In this document: positions 24,501 to 36,327 of the stretch, in pieces | Numbering within the stretch: the stretch's first letter is position 1 | How the letters are laid out: the number at the start of each line of letters is the position of its first letter | Source: Halicephalobus mephisto | Lineage: Eukaryota > Nematoda > Chromadorea > Rhabditida > Panagrolaimidae | Length of the DNA stretch: 64,000 nucleotides | Direction of reading: 5' to 3' | NCBI GenBank assembly: GCA_009193035.1 | Contig: SWDT01000001.1 | Coordinates: 558,001 to 622,000 of the forward strand | Program-made: the position numbers and the translations under genes | Notes under the pieces: generated by a model | The model's database searches: none | What the model saw: the letters and a program-made list of their open reading frames with translations, nothing else | Told to the model about the DNA's origin: nothing

Positions 24501-26361
24501 TAATCTACATAGAGTCCTATAGGTTGGTCTGAATTTCTTAAGTTCGTCGTCTTTGGCTTCCTTGTAACCAACAACATAAAGCCCCAATTGGACAGCATAG
24601 AGACTTTCGTCATAGATTCTGAGGTTATTATCCATGGGATTCAAATCTGGATTGGTGAAGTTCCTCGGATACCAGATCAAGGGCATAACATTTGTTGTGA
24701 GCGGATTCTTGTACCATTCGTAAATATTCCCGATATCTAACCTCATCGGATCTAATGTTGGAGGTACAAAGTACACATATCCAACATACGCTTTCTCATC
24801 ATTAGCTAACCCAGTCTGTGGCTGGAAGTAGAGGGTCTTCGTACCCCAATCGTATATCTTTGGAAGACTACATCGAGCTATAGATGGATTGAGTATGACA
24901 CAAGAAGCAGTTTCACGCTGTTCTATCATGAGAATATAGGTCTGGGATCGATCAAGACACATGGCATTAATATCGATTGTCATTTCTCCAAGCATATTGA
25001 CGATATTAGGATAAATAAGCATGGGATCTACAATTTTTCTCGTTAAAATCACATAAGAGAGTGAAAAGCTTACAAGTTCCTCCCGTCTTGTTGGAGCAGC
25101 CACCAGGTCGAACAACGTCATCAACACGGAACATGTAACGACCTCTGACCATGCTGGGAACACCTGACCGAGACGCCAGAATCTTAGGAGAGTTCTTGTA
25201 AGGCTGAGTGGGGTCAATATCAACCAATCCAGTGTGATTTCCTCCATTGAACAAAGCTCGACATCTACCACTCCTGGAGTTCTGACGGAAATCAGCAGCA
25301 TCAAACCCGAGTTTATCGTAGTTAATGATGGCATAACTCAATCTGGCAGCTTGATCGGTGAGCCAGATGACCTGATAAGTGGCTAATTGACCACCAGTCA
25401 AGTCGGATCGACCTGAGACAGCCGGAGCAGTGTTGTACCAGGTTACAACAACGGCAGCGTCAGCTCGGAACATATTAGCTCCAGCCACGCCTTCCTGAAG
25501 CCATCTCATCATTTCCTCGAGGAAGTAATCGCTGTTGGAGTCACATCGAACATAACTTCCGGGGGTTCCAGGACAGGCTTCAGTGGTTGTTTGACCGAAG
25601 AAACCAGAAGGTTGGATAGAACCCTCAGGATTGATGTTGTTCAGGGACCCTCGACCAAAGAGAGATTGACGGAGGATCAGTCGGAAAAATACTCCGGCTC
25701 GCAATCCAGGGATCGCATCTTGAGTGATCTATAAGCTCATGTTTGTTTTTGATCCAGATCAACTACTTTTAAGGACACTCATTGACCGTGGAAAATCGCT
25801 TACCTGTTGTTTACACAAATAAGGAGCAATCATGGCTGGATCTTGAACCCTCGGCCAATCGGTGGAGTCTGGACCGACGTTAATTGTAGGTCCTTGGTCG
25901 AGAACTGTGGCAAAAGCCATGAATCCATTCACAGAAATTGTTGTGTAATTGTACCAGCCTCCATAAAAGGGGAAATATAGATGCAAATCAATGGTTTGAC
26001 CAGCTGTTAGGAAACCTGGAGCAACCTCCAAATCCCCATTCTCCGGGCCAAATGGAACAAGATTCACTAAAGGTGTCGGTTATTCAATTAATCACTCCAA
26101 CGCTAACAAACCTCCATAAAATGGATTCGTGCCGGTACCAGTGAAGAGAGCACCACCTTCCTGACCAGGCTGTAGATTCTGACCAGTTACTGGAGCCAAT
26201 GGCACTTGAGCATCAACAGGACCCGTGTGGAGTAAAATAGAGAGGAAAGATCCAAGTAAAACTACGAAGCTGAGACTAAAGGCATATCGATATCGACTAG
26301 GAGAGTGGTATTCTGATTCCCTGAGACTATCAGGCGGCTTCGCTTCGAGGGAGTGCCCCAT
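21528..26361 (-). CDS. Mesh/SUSD2-like membrane protein, paralog B (NIDO-AMOP-VWD-Sushi-TM)
   Basis: Same architecture as paralog A. I chose the ATG at 26361 (MGHSLEAKPPDSL); a longer frame starts only with TTG. A cytosolic-looking lead of about 30 residues precedes a hydrophobic segment (YAFSLSFVVLLGSFLSILL) that acts as signal sequence or anchor. NIDO (ATYQVIWLTDQAARLSYAI), AMOP (CHDWYDEDGALFNFIRD, CPCIEAQAKRDLGRFMPHPRC), VWD (IDNQKFIFDEPGVFTLLYI), Sushi ending QPWCRAREIE, one TM (AIASTIGIIMAIILVFLTCW) and a tail ending SSFMGLNTSV follow. The exon layout differs slightly from paralog A: extra introns split the NIDO region near 25030-25075 and 25730-25800, and the AMOP region near 23870-23908. 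The two genes share tracts of complete DNA identity inside diverged sequence. Confidence 0.92.
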
Positions 26362-29300
26362 ATTGAAGGCACAACGCAACAGAGTCGCGTTCGCCTAGGC
26401 ACTGACAACTGTAACGAAATTCAGGGTTTACTAAGAAATTTCTTGATGAAGAAACACGGGACGCGGAAGGGAGACAACTAGAAACAAGTAGCATTCCTTA
26501 TTCTTATTTGGGAGCAACTCCCCGATCGCAGCAAAGACAAACGGTAGGCCTAATGCTTAACGTGAGTTGAAAGCGACTTCAACTCTGCCGAGTAGAAGCT
26601 TCCCGTTTTGTACAAATACAAAGACAATCGGGCTAAAGCTTTGGTCAGTTAAACGGTGGATTTGAGTGGCGGAAAATAATGTCGAAAATATCGAAGAATT
26701 CGATAAATCAACTTGATGATCGTAAACCCAGTACTCCATAAATACACGGAGATTAAATTTTTAAGAAGTGGGGGAATAACAATATTTATATGAACAATTA
26801 CAGTAGGACAAGAAGAGAATAGATAAGACAAGATAGCCAGAAATTGTAAAGTTTTCTTTGATTATTATTGTAAGGCAAATGATCAGAAAATTTTAAAATT
26901 CATATTTGGTTAACAAAGCCTCAGTTCACTCAAACTGGAGATGGCGAGGAGTGCGCAACCTGCTTCATTGACTCACCAAGTCCCTCTCAGGTCGGCTGTC
27001 TATATTGGTAGTCCCCAACGCTGCTGTTGACCGCTAGGTCGAAGGTAGCGGTCACCGCGCAATTCAAACAAATTCTCCTTGCAGTAGTTGGCCACGGTGG
27101 TAGGACGGAACATCAATGAACAAACGAACAAACCAAAAATGGAAAACGGTATTTGAATTGCGTGCGATGCATCACTTGGGTTTATCCTTCCTGCTTCTAC
27201 TAGGGTAAAAATTATGAAATGGCTAATGATGAAAGTTAAGAATTTTAAATAGGAGAGCACAATAAGGAGTTTTTTCAATCTTTGATTTACGATTTTTCTA
27301 CAGGATGATATCTTGAACTATTAGTGGTTTTTACGCAATGAAACTCCAGGAAATCGTTGATCTCAATTCACTTCCTCATCAATAAAGCCATTTCCGGATA
27401 AAGTGAAAAGTATTCGGGATTGCGACAATTTCTTTTGAGACGAAACGAACACTTCTCGGGTTTCTCGGTTGAACTCCAGTCCAACCTGGCTGCTACTGTT
27501 TACGTTTCAACCACCTCTTCCTCATGTGGACAATGACCAACTCGATATTGACTCACCATCAAGAGGCATCCTGCGCAAGAGGATTTGAAACTAGCCGAAT
27601 TTCTCGATCAATAAAAGGTGCCAGCACTCAAGATTAAAATCTTGTATTTCTAGCAATTGACTGTTATCCATTTCATTTTTAACGCGCAGAAACTCGATTG
27701 TAATTTGTAGATTTTAGAATGATGTAGAATATTTCAAGGTGCAGTTGAGTTTAATGAACGAAATGTTGGATTGAAAATTATCTTGGAATCGAAATCGAAA
27801 AACAATCATAACTTAATTTATAAAAGATTCAAAAAGATATCAATATATTCACCATAAAGTATGTGTTCCTATCAAATCATATGTTAACCATATTTCTTGA
27901 ATATTTTCAAGGAAAGATATGGCAGATCGCTCTATAACCCTCAACATCGTTCGTATTAAACAATGTGCTTTGAGTGCAGTATTCAAGGTCCAAACTCTTG
28001 ATATGCTGTTAACCAATATCAATTACATATCTTATGATGGTGTCGTATCTCGGCTTCACGAGTGGCTCTTTATAAATGGGAGATATCAGTAGAAAAGATT
28101 TATAACTGTTCATATTCGATGATTATCCCACAGAAAGTCGTACTTGTAAATTAGAATTACTTTATAGACATAATGAGACATAGTTAATCCAATGTATTCA
28201 AATTCAATAGCAGAAATCTTAAATTAGTTATTTTGAATCACTTTTTATTATCCTAAGTTCTATATTTTCCTTCTGCTTGCAACAATCCAGTAAACTTCTC
28301 ATGTAACTGACCCAAATATCAATAATATGATGTCATAAGCACGAATATAAAATTATGAATATAAAAAAAAATAACCATGTAATGTTCTCATCCAATTGAT
28401 TGTATGCCCCTTTATTGGTGCACAGAATATCTCTCTTTGCGATCAACCCTTCGCGTTCGTTACATATAACAAAAATAAGTATCTGATTCAACAAATACTA
28501 AATTGGCATGTTTGTTTAATTTTCGAGGAAAAAATTACTGAACAAAGATTTTAATCTGTTAGTATAGAATTGTATAACTAAAATTATTCTACATTTACTA
28601 GATTTGGTTCTTAGTTTCTAAGATCTGGAAAATAAGTTTAATATAAATGGTATTGTAGTATATATCCAGAATGCTATAACCTTGCCCAGAATTAGTAGAA
28701 TTTAATGATTCATATATCATAACATAACGAGCAATTTACCTGTTATGATAGATGAACTAACATTTTTCTATTTCTTTTAATGATGAAGATATGATTTTTT
28801 TTCCAATCTGACTCTGAAAAACCTTTGATCTCATATTTCACGTGTTAATCCAATTGAGTCTGGAATTTTATATACTGTTAGATTCAGCATTCCAATATTT
28901 ATACAGCTATAATTGTTAAAGTCGGATCTTTGTGCGTCAGACGGTTAGCTTTTCCTATAGTAAGAGAGAAACCGGAATTAGTCACTTTTCAAAGTAATCT
29001 TGGTCAGCTAAGATCGTGCTGACCACAACAGCTTCTGCCACTTGCGATCACTGCTTCATCAATGTTTATTATTCGCTTATGCGGCGGTACAAGAGCTTTA
29101 CTAGTTAAATCACTGTTTGCGTATTTGGTCCGTAAAGACATTAACGAAACGAGATTGAAAAGCTCTTGAGAAGGTCAACCGGAGCTCAATAATAAGATCT
29201 TAATGAAGAATTTCCTTGAAAGATCGAGGGAAGATCTATAAAACCATTTACTTTAAATCCCATAACATCACTCAATTTGTCGGAAGATAAAACAAAGAAT

Positions 29301-30010
29301 GCATGGACTGATTGGCTGAACAACTGTTGGGAGTTCATAGTGAGATCACTGTTGCTTTATCCCGACTTTTCCTCTAGCAATAAGCGTGAAAAAAGTTAAA
29401 GGAAGAGCGGCAAGCTTTGGGAGACGAAATTGTTTAGCACAGGTCGGCCAAAACTCCCGGGGCGTCTTGCCCGGAAGCTGCATACTCTATGTTTTTGCCA
29501 GAGCCCCGTTTTTTAGCGACAAAGATAATTGTCAAGTCAAAAGGTCGCCCCCATTTTTTGTGAACTTCTTTTCATTTTCACTATGTTTCCTCGCCTTTTA
29601 AAACAATAGAAATCCGTTATTGGCGTGTCGTGAAGTGGCAGTGCTTTTACAATGACAGCTTCTTTGTTGGTAGTCGTTGTGAAACACTAAATCAACTCTT
29701 GCCACAAACTTCTTGACGATCACGACGAACTATCTTGTTCCTAGGTATGAATGGAAATTGTTACTAAACAACGTACATCCTGAGAATTCGTGATTAGGAT
29801 TGTTTTTTGTTTCCTTTCATTACTGACAGCATGTTTACTATGAGGCAGTTTTTTCCCTGAAAGAATGTTTCGCTAAACAAATTCTAAAAGAAAACATGCC
29901 ATGTCGAAGTCCTTTATAGTTATTGTCTTAAACTCTTCAGATATCAAACGATCATATGATCAGAATTTTTTCAGATGAACATAGATCAGAATACATGCTA
30001 GGAAAAGTCC
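26362..30010. other. Long upstream region of paralog B and of the GDNF-receptor-like gene
   Basis: The interval is mostly AT-rich and non-coding. Near 27000-27200 there is a GC-richer, exon-like island on the minus strand, listed separately. Two GTGAGTC-type donors on the minus strand (near 26980 and 27560) suggest 5' untranslated exons of paralog B, with a possible acceptor near 26394. Nothing recognised between about 27700 and 30010. Confidence 0.4.
27000..27200 (-). other. Possible upstream exon or uORF of Mesh-like paralog B
   Basis: On the minus strand a TTTACCCTAG acceptor is followed by an open stretch with coding-like third positions that contains YCKENLFELRGDRYLRPSG, stops at 27000, and runs into a GTGAGTC donor about 25 nt later. 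The segment sits upstream of paralog B and could be a 5' exon carrying an upstream ORF. It also contains a perfect 9-bp inverted repeat (27028-27036 with 27046-27054). No homology recognised. Confidence 0.25.
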
Positions 30011-31923
30011 ATGGTGACTTATTTGAAAACGACATTCGTCGTTTTTAGCATTATTTTCTTTCTAGAAACAACCTTAGGGGAGACAGGTACAATATTCCTT
30101 TCGTTTATCATTGTAATTAATATTTTTAAATTTTCAGACATATTTAGTTGCCTTCATCTAAAATCTCTATGTAAGAGGATTCCTGAATGTAGAGTTCACT
30201 TGAGACATCTGGAATCTAAATGTGGTATATCATTGCAAAGTAATGTTCTATTCTTTAAAAATTGGATATTAATAGTATTTCTGCAGGATGTCATACTTCT
30301 CAAATATCTGATTGTGTTCACTGCCTTCGGTCGATTAAAGAAACCTTAGGAGTCTATAACGCAACTTGTTGGTGCTATGAAAACCTTGGGGCCCTTCGGA
30401 AATGCTCGCATTTCCGGACAAAAATCTGGTCCCACCCTTGTGAGAAGAGGCTATCTGATTTCGGGATCCAAAATAGGTTATTTCAATTGGCTGCTGAAGA
30501 TCCTCAGCCGATTGAAGACACTCTGTTGCTGACAGAAGAGTCTCCGGACGACGTTGATGTATTCGAAAAGTCTACAGTTATCAAGAGAACTACGAGATCT
30601 CCTATGGCCACAGAGATAGAGCAATGGAGACACCAACTGAGTGGAGTTTTGCCTTCTCTAAGATCATTCAAATCAGAATTAAGTTGTAATGCTGCCTTAT
30701 ACGATGTCTGCCTTAAGCACATTTCTTGTCGAGAACTTTGGAAAATATTCAGGGAATCATGTATTGTTGATGCTCAAAATCAATGCAGAATGACAAACAA
30801 GGACAATTGTTGGCAGTCGTTTGAGGGGATCAGCTGGACTGGTTTGGGAAACTGTACTTGTGTAGATAGGAATTCGGATTGTCATTGGATCAGATTACAG
30901 ACAAACTACAACAAGTGTATTTATGAATTGAGCTTATCCGGTTACACATCACGTTATCAAACTTCTCCTTCTACTTATATTCAACAATATCAACATCATA
31001 TTAGTAATTATCAAGGAAATGCACAAAGTTATGAGACAAGAATTGAAACAACAACTACGCTTTTACCTACAACCACGACCACAACTCCCAAAACTTATCC
31101 TTTGACTGTAACAGACAATTATGAGCATATCAGAAGAGCTCAGGAATGGGACAGAAGGAATCAAGAGAGAATACGGTTGCAGAAAGAGAGAGAAGAGAAA
31201 TTGAAGCAGGAACGACAGAAGCTAGAAGAGGAGAAACAAAAGCTAGCACGACAAAGACTAGAAGAGGAAAGACAACGCTTAGAACGACAAAGGATAGAAG
31301 AGGAAAGACAACGCTTAGAACGACAAAGGATGGAAGAAAGGAGAAAGATCTATGAAGAAGAGGCAAGAAAAGCCGAGGAATACAGGAGAAAGATCATGGC
31401 TATGCAAAATAGTACCGTACAATCGTCGAGAACGAGAAATCAGGTTTCTTCCGTGGAAAATGAGAATTCAAGGAATCGACAAGATATAAAGAGCCAAGTA
31501 TTTACTGGTACCATTAGAGCAGACTTGAGAACAACAAACAGAATTCAGTCGACATCGGAAACAGTTACAACTACTTTAGATAAGCCACCAACAGATTATT
31601 ACCGATATTCTAGTTCTCATCGGCCTAATACAACTAGAACGAGGATTACTCAAACGAAACTTAGTACTACTTCGACAACAAACCCTCCAACAACTACAAC
31701 GACTGAAAAACCCCCAATTGTTACTTTGTCTGCTCCAGAAGATGTTTCTACTTCAACAGAGATCACTCTAGGGTCTTCAATCTCCAGAACCTTCACAGGA
31801 GCCCCCATCAGCTCCCCACCACATCTTCAACTTTCTTCAAGGGCCAAACATGGTGGTGAGTTCAACTTTTTCCCACAAAAAAGTTTTATCTTGTCCTCCT
31901 TACCAACATTTGCATTTTTGTGA
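30011..31923 (+). CDS. GDNF-receptor-alpha-like protein, block 1 (two GFR domains, charged helix, Thr-rich linker)
   Basis: Exons 30011-30086, 30138-30239 and from 30287. A signal peptide (LKTTFVVFSIIFFLETTLG) is followed by two Cys-rich GDNF/GAS1-type domains: CLHLKSLCKRIPECRVHL to CHTSQISDCVHCLRS and NATCWCYENLGALRKC, then CNAALYDVCLKHISCREL to CRMTNKDNCW and GNCTCVDRNSDCHW. After a Thr-rich run (TTTTTTPKT) comes a highly charged helix with the repeat LEEERQRLERQR, then a second Ser/Thr-rich linker. GFR-alpha proteins are surface co-receptors for GDNF-family ligands. If exon 3 is not spliced at 31855, the frame stops at 31923 without a clear anchor. The donor there (GGTG|GTGAGT, phase 1) is in phase with the acceptor at 32892, so blocks 1 and 2 may be one gene. 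Confidence 0.75.
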
Positions 31924-32755
31924 GGGTAAACACAGATTCCCAGCGACGTTTTGGACATTATGTCTCATCTTCGCGGCAACCAAAGCTTTTGGCACTCGTT
32001 TAGTCGCGGTGCTTTGCTCATCCTCCGCTATTTGTCGAGAGTCGACATTTTTTAACCGCCAACTTCAATTAAGTTCCAAGATTCTTCCTTTCCTGAGAAA
32101 CTAATAGTTCCCATTCATGGATTTTAATTCTCTTAATCACAATTTTTGGGAAAATTTATTTTTAGTTTTTTGAGTTATAACTTAGTTGGGTATCTTTCCA
32201 TGGTCTCAATGTTCGTCAAGTAGAGGTCGAAAGAGAGCAGGTACTTTTCAGCCGTGGGAACCCTCTCGAGAGGGAAGATTTCAGCCAATTTTTACTTTTG
32301 TGTTTATTCGAAAAACCCAGCTCTAATTTCTCGGATGTTATTCATTGCTAGCGTTTAATTTGATACGTAGAGCAGACATTACCCTCATTTGCCCCTTTAT
32401 TGACCATCTTGTTCGCTTCTTGTCGAGTAACTTCTCCTACACTATTCATTGATGCTTGTTTTTTTTAACTTCGCAACTAAGCTCCTTGAAGTTTTCTGGC
32501 GTTTTCGATCTCTTCAGAAACGAAAATTTTTGCCATAGCAAGCATCAATTGTCTTTGGTTCTTCAGCCGTAAATTAGTTTTCTCATCACCGGGTCGAAGA
32601 GAATTGCTTATTGTATTTTAAAAGAAACTGGAGTGAGTAGTTTACATTCTTCAATTGGTCTATAAAGTCTCCATGTCCCGAGATATTTTCCGTGAAGAGT
32701 TATTCGTTTTATTTATTTGTTAATTTGAAGCTATGGTGGCCTTCTGGCGACGGAG
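31924..32755. other. Intergenic spacer or long intron between GDNF-receptor-like blocks
   Basis: If the two blocks are one gene this is part of an intron of about 1 kb, far longer than its neighbours. If they are two genes it holds the promoter of block 2. An open frame to 32104 follows a possible acceptor near 31940 but encodes nothing recognisable. Confidence 0.4.
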
Positions 32756-34934
32756 ATGACTCGAATACTTTTGGTGCTCTTCGCTTTGGCGAATTTTTCT
32801 TTGGTTGCTACTGTATTTGCTCAAAAAAGTAACTAAAATACTTTATTAGCCCAATCGGAGAAATTAAGTTAATAATATTGAGCTTTTCCAGAGAGCACTT
32901 GCCAGAAAGCCCATAAACGCTGTGAGTTGAATGAAACTTGTAAATGGCACTTGAGTGAAGTCCAGATGAGATGTAATTCAGATTCATCATGTATACGACA
33001 GCAATGTGCTTCTGTAAATTTTTCATTACTTTATCAAGCAATTAAAATCGAAATTCAGGCATTACGGCGATTTTCGAGATATGTCAACAAGGAATTAGCT
33101 GAAGCCATCACTTTTTGTCAGTGTCTTCCAGGGGACTCTCAATGCAAAGAATATCAAGTACACTTGTTTTTTAAACTGATCTAAATGATTCATTTTAGCA
33201 CTTAATATATCCTAGATGTATGTACGCCCATCCTGAAAAGAGCCCAAAGGAAAATTGCCTTGAAGCGGTCAAAATCTGTAAGAAGGAAAGTTATTGTAAC
33301 CGTCATTTATCATCTTTCAACAAAAGTTGTTCAATAACAACAGGAGGCATCTGTGGCTCCAAGAATCTGCCAGAATGTCGTCAAGCCTTAATGTCTATCC
33401 GAGGAACTCCGCTAGAAATGCCTTGTTATTGTCCCGAAGATGATAATGCATGTCTATTTGAACAATCCCTAATGCTCCCAAGTAATCCTTGTGTTGGTGC
33501 GTTTTCTAAACTTTAAAGGAAGATCTATTAATCTTTTTAGAATTAGCAATGGAAGACTATGCTAAAAGTCATCCTGATGACTACTCCAAGCCATCGAGAA
33601 AATTCGAAACTGATTTGAGTGTTGATGAACCTAGTGGAGAACTTAAAAATGATATTCAATCGTTATCTAGTCCTTCTATAACGACAACAACAAAAGAGCC
33701 GTCTTCAGAAGTGACTCTAGCTCCGTCTTTATCTAATTCAACCGAGAACTACGATAACGATGAGCAAGTCGAAGACATATTAATGGAGAAGAAGAAAGTA
33801 AAAGTCTCTAAGACAACTCCCAAAGAGATTATCCAAATGACATCAAAATCCAACCAACAGATTACTGAAAAAGAAATAGCTATGAATACAACAGATGCAG
33901 TGCTGCTGACGACCACAAAGCCTTACCGACGGAAAAATCTCCACACTTACCCCACTGATGCATATGTTACTCAAACCCCACCTCTTCAAGGGGGTTGTAC
34001 AGCCAGAAATATCGATGGGAGCTGGATTACTCATTATAAGAATTCCATAGTTCGGGCAAGTTCACATTCATTTAGTTTATAGCCTACTTATCAAGGAGTT
34101 TCAGCAATACACTGACTGGTCAGGTAGATGTTCTTCTTGGTGTGAGTGTTCAGAAGATGAAAAATTGACATGCCATGAATTGCCTTGTTTGGAGGATGCT
34201 GGGTGTCAAACAGATCAAACCCAACTTGCTTTTGGGGAAAAACTCTATGTTGACGAAAGAGGGGCCTGTATCTGTCACGCGGGGGAATTCGTCTGTGATA
34301 CCGCCAGTGATTTTCCTGATGAACTAGATGCTGGACTCTACATATCTCTTGGATTTTCATCTCAAGAACTGAGAATGTTTCGAGAGAAAGTTCCGAAAAA
34401 ATTCAGAGAACGATCAGGATTAGTCAGTCCGGAATCTTCCGTTATTAAGGATATTGTCAGTCGACTACAGTTTGCGTTGGAAAGAGTAATGCCAAAGGCA
34501 AGTAGTTCAAGGTGTTAAAAGTAATCGAGATACTTTTAGGACACCCTTTGTCGCATTATAATCGTAGAAGATTTAACCCACGATGACAACGTTGTTCTAC
34601 AACTTCAATGGTTCGGTGTAGATCCTTATACGAATATTACTGAACCTCATTGGCATATAGGGAAGATGGAAAAGGTAACATTACTGCAATCCGACAAATA
34701 AATTGTCAGTAATTTCAGATCTGTGCCCCCTACATCAAGCAACTACAGTACACTTTTCTTCTAGAGAAAGCAGATAGGTATCAGCTCCTTTTGTCTGCTG
34801 TAAAACAGTTGACGGTTTTCGATTTACTTGACGGGTTACCGCCCTTGAATTCGGCGTCTGTTCACAGTTTTTCAATGTTATTGCTAATTAGTTTATTAGG
34901 TATATTCAGGGGAAATATTTTCCTTTTCTACTAA
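32756..34934 (+). CDS. GDNF-receptor-alpha-like protein, block 2 (two GFR domains, Cys-rich domain, GPI-type tail)
   Basis: The first exon (32756-32828) encodes a signal peptide (TRILLVLFALANFSLVATVFA). Two GFR domains follow: CQKAHKRCELNETCKW to FCQCLPGDSQC (a 46-nt intron is removed between CAS and ALRRF), and CLEAVKICKKESYCNRHL to MPCYCPEDDNAC. A Ser/Thr-rich linker leads to a second Cys-rich region (RCSSWCECSEDEKLTC, CICHAGEFVCD), then FALERVMPK joined to DTLCRIIIVEDL, then ICAPYIKQL. The C-terminus (SFSMLLLISLLGIFRGNIF) is hydrophobic and ends at the stop, the pattern of a GPI signal. Two successive introns have GC rather than GT donors (34056 and 34498); GT alternatives there break the frame. 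Likely a GPI-anchored surface receptor or co-receptor. Confidence 0.8.
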
Positions 34935-36327
34935 GAATTGTGCTCAGTAGTGAAGGTAAAAAAGTTCTATTAATCTGTGATTGAAACAAATAATGTGAGC
35001 AGAGATATCGAATTTCGAAATTGGAACTCAATTCAAAATCAGTTTGAAATTTTTAAATTAATAATTATGAAAGGAACTAATTATCTAATGAAAGATTAAG
35101 TTAAACTATCCCTCAGAATGCTGACGTATGAAAGTTTAAAACTTCAGCTTAAACATGATTATCTGAAACGACCAAGTACTCCGGTGAACTAAGATTACCA
35201 AGGTACTTGGATTGAGCTGGCAATTTTTGAGATACATGTTAGTTAGAGTTATTACAGAAATGGAAGTCAATTTTTCAATTCATCGATTGATATATGTCGC
35301 ATCAATTTTGTGTAATTTGTTTATGCATATGCATAATATCAATCGATTCATACGTAAAGTATAGTTTTGTTATCCACAACTTATATTATCTGCACAAATG
35401 TGCTCGCTAACAGAATAACAAGGCAATTAGATAGATGTGAAGAGATCAAATCACTTACAACTTGTTAACGACATCGTTATACTTACCTACGATCTGCAAA
35501 CTGCTGAGAAGACATTGCAACAAGAAATGATAGTGTAAATGTCGGATTTTGAATTGGAAAGAAAAAATGAAGGCGGTAAGGAATAATTAATGTGAGAAAA
35601 AATAATCATGCTGGATAAACAAAATGTCAATTTTATCAGTAAGCATATTTAAGCCAATTAATTTTGCATGATTATAAACTTGATGAAGAGATTATTAGAA
35701 GGTGTAACGTCGTATGATTCAGTTTCAAAAATATCTAAAAAATATCTGTCGTAACAAAGAATACAGAAAGCCAAGTGATATAAAAGGAAATAGAAAGCTA
35801 AAGAAACTCCAGAAGGTGTATAACATTGAAGATGAAAGAATTTTTATTTAAGGAAGAAATTAAAGTTTTAAAGAGTAAAACACCACGCAAAAAATATAAA
35901 AGAATAAAAAATGGATTACAAATTCGACAGATTTCAATCTAAACATTTCTTTAATTTTTCGAACACAATTTTCTCAAAGTTGTATAAAACTCATGTCGAA
36001 AAGTGCAAAATCATGCCTTTCTCACATTGTATACATACAAATTTTTATTATAGTTTAAAGAAATAATGCCATTAAGAATTCTAGTAGTAGGTAACAATGA
36101 GTAGATTATATTAATACAAAGACAAAATAATGACATTTATACTTATAAAGAAATTATGCGGCAAATGAATGAATGAATTACAAAAGGGACTTTCATTTGT
36201 GAAATAACTTATAATTACTATCTATCTCACGAGTTTTCAGCTCAATTCAAGGAGCTTGTTAATTCTGGTCCATTATAGTTTTCCATGTTCTCAAACATCT
36301 GCTCATAACGAATACAAGATTCTCTTG
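34935..36327. other. AT-rich intergenic region between convergent genes
   Basis: Convergent 3' ends of the GDNF-receptor-like gene and the antiporter gene. Very AT-rich, no exon, repeat array or RNA gene recognised. Confidence 0.6.

Noticed and set aside
27028..27054. 9-bp perfect inverted repeat, considered as a tRNA arm or a hAT element end
   Set aside because: No cloverleaf and no matching second terminus; only a local hairpin.
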